Source: Vitellaria paradoxa
Lineage: Eukaryota; Streptophyta; Magnoliopsida; Ericales; Sapotaceae
Assembly (NCBI GenBank): GCA_019916065.1
Contig: CM034236.1
Span: forward strand, 55,208,690-55,272,689
Direction of reading: 5' to 3'
Length of the DNA stretch: 64,000 nt
In this document: positions 11,401 through 23,400 of the stretch, piece by piece
Position numbering within the stretch: position 1 is the stretch's first letter
How the letters are laid out: each line of letters begins with the position of its first letter
Translations under genes and position numbers: made by a program
Notes under the pieces: generated by a model
Database searches by the model: none
What the model saw: the letters and a program-made list of their open reading frames with translations, nothing else
Told to the model about the DNA's origin: nothing

Positions 11401-14400
11401 AACTTTATTGGGAGGATGTAGAGTATTGCATTGCACAGAGCTATGAGCCCCCTATTAGAACATGGGATGAGATGAAATGCCACCTTCAGCAAAATATCTA
11501 CCCTTGTCTTATGGGTCTAAGTTATTGGCCCATTGGACACCATCTGGACCAAGCAGAAGAAGTCATTATCCTTCAAGCCAAGTTTTATTATCAAACCTAA
11601 AGCCAGTATTAGCCCCTCCTTATAGTACTCCATCGATAAGTACTGGCAAAAACAAGGTTATTAAAAACCATGTAAAGGAGCCTGAAGAGGACCATCTTGA
11701 AGAACTTGTCTACGAACCCAACCTTGTGGTTTTTGATGATTTAGGTGAAGATTTTGATAGCTAACTCTCTGGTAATATGCTTGCTGATGTGCCTAACGTT
11801 GAGACACCAGGAGTTTGCTCTAATCAATGAGGAATAAGCGGTTGAGGTGCATCTAACAACACAAATTTTTGATTGTAAGCATGGAGGGTGTGTTGATTTT
11901 GGTGATATTATGCCATCTACAAAATTGTTCAGATCATTGAAAAAGCTTCTTTCATTGGAAATCTTGCAATTGCTATGTCCTGACCAAAGTTACAGTTCAT
12001 GTCTCATTACTATAGTGTCCATTGGGATTTCATCACCTCCATTGCACTATCCTTCCCAAAGGTTAATTTACTTTTGGAATTCTTTCATAATCAACAGGCT
12101 CTCTCACCGGAGTCAAGATTCTTCCATCCTGAGAGAATTGGTGGGGATACTAGATTCCTACAACCCTTTACGTGCTTTTATGAATTTTGGGAGAAGCTAG
12201 CGCATCCATTCTATTCATGGCTGGTGATTGAAGAAATGTGTGCTTGGTTTTCAATTTGACGGGGTCGAGGTTCTTCCCACCTTTGGAGAATTGATGGGAC
12301 ATCATGCATTTAAATAAGTGCATTCCCCTTGAATAATACATTCTCTTGAATTGTTTCTTGGTCTTTCCTAGGATGATCGTATTCCTTATGATGTGTCTTT
12401 TGATTTGCTTTTATATTTTCTATTTAAAGGGCTGCATGTGTTGCTTGTTATTATGGATTAAGTTTATGGAAATGAATGATGAATAGCTCGCGAATTGATG
12501 TTTCCTTCCCCCTTTTTCTCCTTAGCTTAATTCTTCTTTCCTTAACTATTGCTTCTACTTGCTAAATTCTTTTATTGGTTTCACATCATATAGCGTTTAC
12601 CCTGGATGATTAATTCAACTCTTATCAATGCAGCTTCTTTAGTTGGTTCAGTGAGACTCAACAAAAAGATATTGTAGAGGGGCTTCATGATGAGGTAAAT
12701 CTATTGATTTAATGAACTTCTATTACATAATTATATTTGAAGTTTTATTTATTTTCTGAAGGTGCATGACCTTAATGGAGATTTTTGATGAGTTGCATCA
12801 TGTTTGTGATTCTTGCTGATGTTTTTTAATTCTCATTGAGATTCATTTTCAATTAATGCTTTTGGACTAAATTGGCTAGAATAGTTATTTTTTCCTTTTT
12901 GTTCAATTTTTTTTTTTTGGCTTTTACTTTGAAAATGCATTGGGCCACCCTTTAATTTGAAAATGCAGGTGGCGGAGATAATTAAGGAGGACTTGTGGCC
13001 CAATCCCCTCAAATATTTCAACAATGTAATCTTTTCGCTCATTTTACTTTCCTCTCAAATCAACTTTACTATTTATAGATTTATCAACTTTACTATTTAT
13101 AGATTTCTTTTGGGCTTAAGAGGAATTTTGCAACTTGTGTAGGAAGCTGATGAGGAAGATTCTGATGGAAATGAAGATGATGAGGTAAATTGAATGAAAC
13201 TATATAATTGTGCATATTTTAATCATTATTCTATGCTGCTTTTCTCTCCCTCTCTCTTTGACACAAGTGCACTTTCAATTATTTTCTCCTGCTTCGTAAA
13301 CAAGGTATAGTGCAGGTTGTTAGATAGAGTTAGTTGATTCTCACACTTGATCTTCAAAAACCTATTCTATATAAAAATTTACATTAAAAAAAAAGAAAAA
13401 AAACTAAAAAAGGGAAAAATGGAAGTTTAAATGTATGCAAGAGAGTGCCATGCACCTTGCTGGTCAGTCTTCGTGCATGCATGCTTTTTTTTTTTGGGGG
13501 GGGGGGGAGCTCATGCTCCCTGTATTGTACACACTTTCCTGGGTGGTGATAAGGCCCCAAGACTGGATGGTATAATGCTAGCTTTTTTTTTTTTCTCATT
13601 TGTTGGGATATTGTGAAAGAAAGATGTTATGAGGGTGTTAAGAGAGTTCCATGAAATTGGAGGGTTTGTTAGGTGTCTTAACGCCTCTTGCATTGCTCTG
13701 ATTCTTAAGAATGGCAGTGTTGAGGATATTAAAGATTTTAGGCCAATTAGCCTAATGGTGGGAATGTACAGGTTAATTTCAAGTATGTTATCCTTAAGGC
13801 TGACGTAGAATTTGGGGAGGTCTAGTATCAGTCTCTCAGAATGCTTTTATGGTGGGGGAAGCAAATTCTAGATGCAATGTAGGTAGCAGATTTGGTGGCA
13901 GATGTGAAATTGCAAAGGCGTAAAGAGGGGCTAATTTGCAAGCTTGATAACGAGAAGGCTACAATCACGTGAATTGGGACTTTTTGACAGTTAATGAAAA
14001 TTCTTGAAATAGAGCAAATGGTCCTAAGGTGAGATCTGGTCTAAAGTGCACTTTACCCTTTTTTATTTCCTTTCTTCCGAAAGTGAATGTGAAAAATTAA
14101 AAGAATGCTTCCGAATGGCATATAATACAATGCTGTCATTGCTCTTAGCTAGAGTCATCTCATATCTTTTGATGTAGAATTTAAGGATGAAAGTAGTATC
14201 TTTCCTTGAAGGTGAAAATTTTCAACCTTTGGATTGCTTAGTTTGAGTCAAGTAAACATGCATTGCACATAATTTGGTACGTGGCTTTCTTTTCTTTTCT
14301 TTTCTTTTTGGCTAGGCTAACTTGGTCTCTAGCTGAAGACTTCTTATTTTTCACTCTGTCCCACGTGGCCACATCCTTCTTCCTGTGTAAAGCAGAACAC

Positions 14401-17400
14401 TATAGAAAATTTTCAACTCCAATTTACTCTGTGTATGCTTGCAATTTGAGACACATTCTGCACGACTTGTAATTTGGTTAGTATCTAAAGGCGTGTCATA
14501 TGTCGATAGATTTTTATCAATGTTACATGTTGATAATGCGGTTATCTGGTGGATGATCCAAACATGAATCCGGGAACCTGAACTCCACACCGGTGAGGTG
14601 CCTGTCAAAGAGCCTCCGATGCTTAAGTTAGCAAAAATGAACTGTTCACTAACAAGCATACAAAGTCACCGTAAAAATTATCCTATACCTGGGGAGAAGT
14701 GTGGTTTTTATATGTTTAGGGGTGCATTGGGCATCAACATGGTATACCATCGTTGTACTGGTTCATCTTTTCTTCCAATTAGGTCGAGCTAGCTGTACTA
14801 GTAGATCTCAATGATTGTTTTCCTTGGTTAGCTGTTCGTTCCATTAGGCTTGGATCGCACTCCAATAGGCGGGTATCAAGGGTCGTGTTAGAAGGTTGTT
14901 ACATGCCTGACATGTGATGTCATCCTGATAGGACCTTGTCAGGGAAGACCGATCCTTCGGTCGATCAAGGCCCATTCAGCCATTCGGATGCCCTCGGTCA
15001 GTGAGGCCTGTAGATGTCAGTTGGGTAATCCTCATCAGGAACCCAAGTATCGCCTCAGCCGGTCAGGCCCGACCATGAAAGAATGGATAAGACCAATTAG
15101 GTAAACCCAATCGGTGCAGTATGACCCCTACATCCTCTATATCAGATGCCCCCGATTTCCCAGATTTCTCGAGCGAGATCTGGGGAATCTGACGGTTGCG
15201 CAATTTCAAATCCACATGCATAATTAATGCGCTGTGACTGTGGTAAAAATGGCGTCGTTTTAGCGTTGTACCATCGATACAATTTACCAGACTTGCGCCA
15301 CGTGGATGTGTGCGACAGGGGAGATCCACGAATACATCCTAGTCGTTGAAGAGCATTAAATCTCAGCCATTGATTTTTAGGCGGGACGTTTGGGTGTTTT
15401 GGGCAGTTATTCTAAAAACCCCAAAGCGCCATTGTTGGGTTTTACCTTTGCGTTTCGAAGCTTAAAGCTCCTTGACACTTCTCCTCTTTGCCACCATCGC
15501 TTTCGTTCTTAGTAAGTTGCGATCTTTCCGTCATCTCTCTTCATCTTCAATTTTCTATAGTGCGCAAGCCTGTGTATGCACTGGTTTGCCTTTAGGGTTA
15601 TTTGGTTTTATTGTAGGAATTCTCAGTTTCCTCGTTGTGAGGGGTTTGTGGGAAGCCTTAGGTTTTTCAGGGCACTCTTTGTTGTCGTCCTTTTCAATTC
15701 GTTCCGTTTAGCACTTAGGTGGTGTCTGGGCACCATTCCTGAACCTAATTTGATGGCGGGCTCAGACGATTTGAACGGGGTTAGGGAAGTAGTGGCAGCC
15801 CCTGACATCTCCGCCATGGGGCCAATAGTTGACGCCTTCGACATGGAAACTGAGGGATCAGGGCATAGGGAAGATCCCCAGTATCAGGCGGAAAATTTCA
15901 AATCGACTATGACCGCTGCCAAAATTCGGCAGTTGTGGTCTGATTTTCAATTCCCCTGCTCGATGTCATTCCGGGTACCGGAGGAAGGGGACCGGGCGTG
16001 TTGGCCGAGGGAAGGGGAGATTGCCATCGAGAGTGCACTCGTGGGTGGCCTCCGCTTCCCTATCGTAAAACCCGTTCAGGAAATTCTCAACTGCCTCGAT
16101 TTGGCCTTGGCCCAGATCCTCCCGAACAGGTGGAGGATTATGATCGAATGTGCTGTCCTTTGGAGGGCAGTCATCGGTCATGAGCCGACGGTCGAGGAGT
16201 TTCTCTTCTGCTACAAGCTGACCGAGGTGGACAAGGGTTGGTGGTTCTTCTTGGGCCGAGAGAGGGACCTGAACTTGGTGACTGTCCTTCCGACCTCGAA
16301 CAAAGGTTGAAAAAATATGTTCTTCTTCATTTACGGAGATGGGTGGGAGCTGTAGCACTGGGAGGTGTCCGACCCCTCCGCAGTGAGGGTCCTAAAGCAT
16401 TGGGGTTGCTCGACGAAAAGAGGTGTATGTCTGTTATTCATTTCTTGCATCTATTCTGATTACTTCGTCTATCTTATCCCACTTGTAATTCTCTTATTTA
16501 TCTTGGTGAACAACCCGAGCCCAGCCGAAACTGTCAGCTGAGCTGAAGGCCCGAGTTCAGCTCGTTAAAAATCATGATGTTCATGAGGCGGACATCTTGG
16601 TTAACGTGGAGTCTCTGGCCACATACATGCTTGGTCTGGATCCGACTCGAGAAGCCTTGGCTGCCGAACGTGAGCGGAGTAAGTGTAAATCCTTTATTTT
16701 TAAGTTCGACTTTCATTATTCTTACTCTGATCTCCTCTATCTGTGCAGATAATCCTTCTCAAACCACTTTCGAGGTTGACCCTACAGAAATGGCTCGAAT
16801 CAACCTAGACAGTTTCAAGAAGAGAAAAGAGAAAGAGCAACAACAACCATCACAACAAAGTCTAGGCGATCTCCCCCCCAAGAGGATCAGACTCACTATT
16901 GGGGGGAGTTCTAGAGCAAGGGCTCCTCCTTCGCCACGAGCCACTGCGGAGGATCCAGTCGTGTAATAAGTTTTCCCACTCGGGAGGGCTCATCTGGGTC
17001 TCCTACTCTGAACGAGTCTGCCCCTGTTGCCTCGGGGTTTGTTAGTTTGATTGACGACCCTCAATCGGCGTGGACGAGGTCGCTGACTTTGGTTGTCGAC
17101 GATGAGATTTATAAGCAAGAAACCAAGTCCAGCCACCAGATCTTCAAAGATCTGAATCACGACATTGTGAGGGTAATTCTCTTTTGCCTCTCCTTCTCTG
17201 CTTTCTCATATTTAAGTTACTGTTTGAGTCATAACAGTTACCTTTTGTGCAGGCTCTAACTCGTGCTGCAGTGTTGACCCATCGGATGATGCTGGTTGAG
17301 AGGCATCTCAACGCCAACATCGATGAGATCAAGAAGCTGAAGTTTGAGGCAGAGACCCTCCGAGCTAGAGCCCTCCAAGCCGAGTTAGAGAAGGACGCCG

Positions 17401-20400
17401 CTCTTGCTGTCTCGGAGGAATTGAAGAAGAAATTCGAGGCTAAGAAGGCAGAGCTGCTGGCCCAAACACAGGCTGACAAGGCTCGACTGACTGAGAGGTG
17501 CCGAAAAGCTGAATCGGATGCCCTTTCAGCAGTCGAGAAATACAAAAAAAGTGAGGCCTTCCAGGATGAGATGGAAGAGGCCTTCCTTCAAGCCTTCGAG
17601 GTGGCTCGGGAAAGAGCAACCCAGCTCTTTCCTGGTTTGGATTTTTCCCACCTCCAGCCGGTCAGCGAGGATCAGCCCGAGGCAGAGGGTGGCGGCGAGG
17701 GCGAGGGGACTGGAGACGAGTCAAGGAGTCCCAACATTTAAAGTTTTGCAACTCTTCTTCCTCTTCCCCCCCCCCCATTTTTTTGTAAAGCGGACTAACT
17801 GTAATTGAGTTTTTGAATGAAAAAGTTCTTATTCTCAACATTCGTACTCTTCCATGTGTTGTCCTACCCTAATTTACTTGTTTTTTTTGTCTGAATGTTA
17901 TGAATGTTCCTTTACATAGCATGGACACAGTAAATGTTATCGTTTAAAGTTTCTTTATTTTGATATGTTGAATTCGTTGGCACCACTATGTCTCGTAATT
18001 CGAGGGGGTCTCCACTCTGTTCGGTCGCGAGCCAAGTGAGTTACTTCATCTAGGCATTGGCTGCGTGAGCTATCTTCACACCACTTGGCCTCGTAATTCG
18101 ATGGGGTCTCCGTTCTATTCGGTCACGTGAGCCGAGTGAGTTGCCTCATCTGGGCCAATCCTCATCTGGGCATTGGCTGCGTGAGCCATCTTCACACCAC
18201 TTGGCCTCGTAATCTGAGGGGGTCTCCACTCTACTCGGTTATGTGAACCGAGCGAGGTAACTTGCCTCGTTTAGGCATTGGCCGCGTGAGCCATCTTCAC
18301 ACCACTCGGCCTCGTAAGCCGAGGTGGTCTCCGCTCTACTCGGTTAACGTGAACTGAGGGAGGTAATGCCTCGTTTGGGCATTGGCTGCGTGAGTCATCT
18401 TCACACCACTTGGCCTCATAAGCCGAGGGGGTTTCCACTCTACTCGGTTACGTGAACCGAGCGAGTAATGCCTCGTTTGGGCATTGGCCGTGTGAGCCAT
18501 CTTCACCACTTGGCCTCGTAAGCCGAGGGGATATCCACTCTACTCGATTACGTGAACTGAGCGAGGTAACTTACCTCGTTTAGGCATTGGCTGCGTGAGC
18601 CATCTTCACACCACTCAGCCTCGTAAGCCGAGGGGGTCTCCGCTCTACTCGATTACGTGAACCGAGTGAGGTAACTCGTCAAAATTCCCACGATCGGCCA
18701 AATTAACGAATTTTATTGATAAGGGAAATATTACAATCCAAAAATTAGGATTTACACAGTATTTTCTCAAATGTTTTGCATGCAAGGGGTGGGGTAGCTC
18801 TTTGCCCCCAAGCGATCGTAGTTTGTAGGTGCCCATCCGAGTGAAACCAAGTATCTCATATGGGCCTTCCCAATTTGGTCTGAGTTTTCCCTCTTGCGGG
18901 TCCCTTGTAGATTGGTTTACTCTCTTTAACACCAATTCCCCTGTTGAGAACTCTTTTGGTCGAACTCGTGAGCTTTGATAATGGCACATCTTCTGTTGAT
19001 AGGAGGCCATCTTGATAGCTACCCGCAGCCGTCTGCCCTCAAGCAAGTTAATTCTTCCCTAAGAGCATCATCATTCTTTTTTGGATTAAACCTTTGGACC
19101 CTCTGACTAGTCAGCTCGACTTCTGTCGGGATAACCGCTTCTGTTCCATACGTCAAGGAGAAGGGAGTTTGCCCAGTCGCCACTCTTTCTGTTGTCCAAT
19201 AAGGCCACAAGATGTTTGGGAGTTCATCTGCCCAGAGTCCTTTAGTCTTGTCGAGTTTTGTTTTGATGACCTTCAGGAGAGATCTATTCGTTACTTTGAC
19301 TTGGCCGTTAACTTGGGGATGCTACGGAGAAGAGTAATGATGGCTGATTCCAAGTTCTTCACACAACTCATTGAATTGTTTTCCTTCAAATTGTTTGCCG
19401 TTATCACTGATCACCACTCGGGGGATACCGAACCTACACGATATTTTTCCATAAAAATTTTCTCATATTCTACTCTGTCACATTTGGGAGCGCCTCCGCT
19501 TCTGCCCATTTGGTGAAGTAATCAATGGCCACGATAGTGAACTTCCATTGTCCCCTTCCCAGCGGGAGTGGCCCAATTATGTCTATCCCCCATTGTGCGA
19601 GAATGGCCACGGGATTTGGATCGGTATCAGCTCTTGAGTTGGTTGTCTTGGGATGTTGGAAAATCTCTGACACTTGCCCCACTTTTTGACGAATTCCCGA
19701 GCGTTTGCTTCCATGGTCGACCAGTAGTAGCCGGCCCTCAGAATCTTTCCTGCCAGTGTCTTGCTTCCCGAGTGGTTATCACATACCCCTTCCTGAATCT
19801 CCCTCATTATATACTCGGCTTCATCTTCATTGACACAGTGTAGTAGAGGAGAACTGTGCCTTCTCTTGTAGAGTGTTCCATCCACTACCAGATACCTGGT
19901 CGCCCGGTGTTGTATTGTTCGAGGTTCATTTTTATCGGTCGGTAGGGTACTACTCTCCATGTAAGTTCTAATAGGCTTGGCCCACTCAGCGTCGTCTTGG
20001 ATCTGGTTTACTTCTGGTATCCAGATGTTTAGTGAATCCAGTACTTCAAACGGCACGTCTGAGTCCCCACTAGAGGTGGCAATCCTTGCCAGCCGGTCAG
20101 CCTCCTCATTTTGAGCTCTGGGAATGTGCTGGAGCTAGAATTTTGAGAATCTCCGGGATAGGCTTCTCGTTCTTTCACAATATTCAGTCATATGCTTCCC
20201 CGTTGCCTCGTAATCCCCTCGCATTTGCTCCACAACAAGCTGGGAGTCGCTATATGCTCATACACGATCTGCCCCCATTCGTCGAGCCATCCGGAGACCA
20301 GTGATGTGGACTTCGTATTCAGCTTCGTTATTGGAGGCAGGGAACTTGAAACGGAGTGCATACTTTAATTGGTGGCCCTCGGGAGAAATTAAAATAATCC

Positions 20401-23400
20401 CAGCTCCACTTGAGTCCCGGGTGGAGGACCCATCGACATGAAGTGTCCAGAGATGGTCTAGGTCTTCCTCCATTGGGGTTTTGGTGGGTTGGGTGGTGAA
20501 CTCTGCTATGAAGTCCGCAGCAGCTTGTCCTTTTAATGCTAATCTCGGTTGGTACTGAATATCGAACTGGCTCAGCTCCACCAACCATTTCATTAATCTT
20601 CGCGAGGTTTCGGGTTTGTGTAGGAGGTTCTTCAACAGTTGGTCCGTGAGTGCTATAATTGTGTGAGTCTGGAAGTAAGCTCTCAGTTGCCGAGACGCAG
20701 TTACCAGTGCATGGACCATGAGTTCCATCTTTGGGTAACGCTCTTCCGCCCCCCTCAAGGCCTTGCTAGTGTAATAGACTAGCTTCTGAGTTCTGTCCTC
20801 TTCCCTGACAAGGGCTGAGCTCACGGCAGTAGCTGAGACCGCAACATATAAAAAAAATTTCTCTCCGAGGGTGGTTTGACAGAGGAGTGGGACTGACCCT
20901 AAGTGTTGTTTCAACTGTCGGAAGGCCTCATCGCATTCAGTTGTCCATTCGAAAGCCTTTTTGAGTACTTTGAAGAAAGGGTGACACTTGTCCGTCAATC
21001 TGGAAATGAATCTGTTTAGCGCTGCTACTCTCCCGGCTAGCTTTTGGACGTCCTTTGTCGTTCTGGGGGGTTACATTTTCATTATGGCTCTCACTTTTTC
21101 TAGATTGGCCTCTTATCCCTCGGCTGGAGACCATGAAGCCGAGGAACTTGCCAGAGGCTACTCCAAATGCACATTTGGCTGGGTTAAGCTTCATCCCAAA
21201 CTTCCTCAGAGTGTCAAAAGTCTCCTGTAAGTCAGCCATGTGCGAGTGAATGTTTTTACTTTTTACTAACATGTCATCAACATACACTTCAGCATTTCTG
21301 CCAATCTGCCTTTTGAACATCCTGCTCATTAATCTCTGGTATGTAGTCCCAGCATTCTTTAATCCGAATGGCTTAACATTGGAGTAGTACAGCCCTCTGT
21401 CGGTGATAATTGTTGTGTGCTTCTGATCGTGTTCAGCCATTTTTATTTGGTTGTACCCTGAGAACGCATCCATGAAAGATAACAACTCGTGGCCTGCCGT
21501 TAAATCCACGAGCAGATCGATGGACGGGAGAGGAAAACTATCCTTTGGGCAGGCTTTATTCAAGTTCGTGAAGTCCACACACATCTTCCACTTGCCATTC
21601 GACTTCTTCACCATGACTACGTTTGATAGTTAGGTGGGATAATGAACCTCCCGAATGAAGTTGGCCCTCAACAAATTATTAACCTCTTGTTCGATCGCCT
21701 CGCTTCTTTCTAGGCAAAAGATTCTATGCCTTTGCTTTATTGGTTGAGCTTCGAGAAAAATATTTAAACAATGAGCAATCACACTCGTAATTATTCCAAG
21801 CATGTCTTTATGGGACCATGCAAAGACATCTGCATTCAGCAAAAAATTCTTTATCCCGGCCTTCAGCAGCTCAGGAATCTCTGACCCGAGTTTGAGGACT
21901 TGGCCTTTCTCAGGAGGGCCAATGATCAAATCCTCAAGTTCCCCTTCGGGCTCTCCTCTTCTTACCTCATCTTCATCTCGAACTTCGAGCCCGTCAATCA
22001 CTAGGGTCTCTTGTCTTGGTTCTTCCTTAAGAGAGGACACATAACATTCACGAGCCGTCTTTTGATCGCCTTTGACACATCCAATACCATCCTCGGTTGG
22101 GAATTTGACACAAAGATGATAAGTGGATGTGATAGCTCGAAACTGGTTCAGAGCCGACCGACCGAGTATCACATTGTAGGCAGATGGGCAATCCACCAAC
22201 AAGAAATTGACTATCCTTGTTGCCGGGTACGGTTTGTCTTCGAGTATCACGAGGAGAGTGATGGAGCTGATTGGGGCTACCCGATTCCTAGTAAATCCTA
22301 CAAGTGGAGAGGATACTGGTTGTAGCCTTTCTCGACCGATCTTCATTTTTTCAAAGGCCTTATAATATAGAATGTCTACGGAGCTGCCACTGTCGACGAG
22401 GATTCTCCAAGTCTTAAAGTTGAAAATGACGACCGAAATGACTAGGGGGTCGTCATAGGGTTGGAGCAACTCGCTCGCTTCTTCCTCTGTAAAGGTTATT
22501 GCCTGGGATTCAACCTGGTTTTCTTTGTCGGTCGGTCGGTCGGTCGCCATCACTTCCCTTGGTCTGTTGGCTTCTCGTGCGTACTTTCGCCTGCCTGTTG
22601 AGGATTCTCCGCCTGATGCAAGCCCTCCAGATGTGACCTTGATTTCGCCAATCGAGTCTTGATTGTCTCGCTTGGTTAGAATTTCTTCTGTCTGGACTCC
22701 TTGTGGGGCTACGCCGGTTGGGATTTCTGTGTTCAGCTCTTCGGTTTGGTTCCCAACCAGCAAGAAATCGGTTCAGTTGCCCTCTGCGGATCAGTTCCTC
22801 CACTTGTCGTTTTAAATCAATGCAATCATCGGTGTCATGGCCGTGGTCCCTATGGAATTTGCAGTATTTAGTCCTAGACCTCTTGTCAGCTAGCGTTTTC
22901 AACCTTCCTGGCCATCTCAATGCTGGATTGTCCTGAATCTCATAAAGCACGTTCTCCAATCTGGTGTTCAGTGGAGTAAAGTTTGGCCTACCATCAAATC
23001 TTCTGGGTCCCCGGTTCGATCGGTTTTCGAATATCCTGTTCTTGGGATCTCTAATATCTCGAGCGGCATCAGCTCCATTTGGCCTTTTCTTCTTGGGCTT
23101 TGAACTGCTAGGTGGGTCTACATCTTTTCTTGCCTTCATGGTGTCTTCAATGTTGATGTATTTTTGTATGCAGAACATTAACTCCGCAATGTCGACTGGT
23201 GGTTTCTTAACCGGTGAGGCCATAAACCTGGGCGATTTTAGCCCGCTCATGAAGGCGGTCATGACCACTTTCTCATCCGTCTCATCGACCTCCAGAATTT
23301 CTTTGTTGAACCTCCCAAGATAGTCTCTCAAGGATTCATCCCTGCCTTGTTTGACTGTTAGGAGGTGAGTAACTGGTCTTCTTTGCCTTTGGCCGCCGAT

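Noticed and set aside
17980..18680. CRISPR array
   Set aside because: The repeats are contiguous with no unique spacers, lie inside a plant retrotransposon and have no cas genes.
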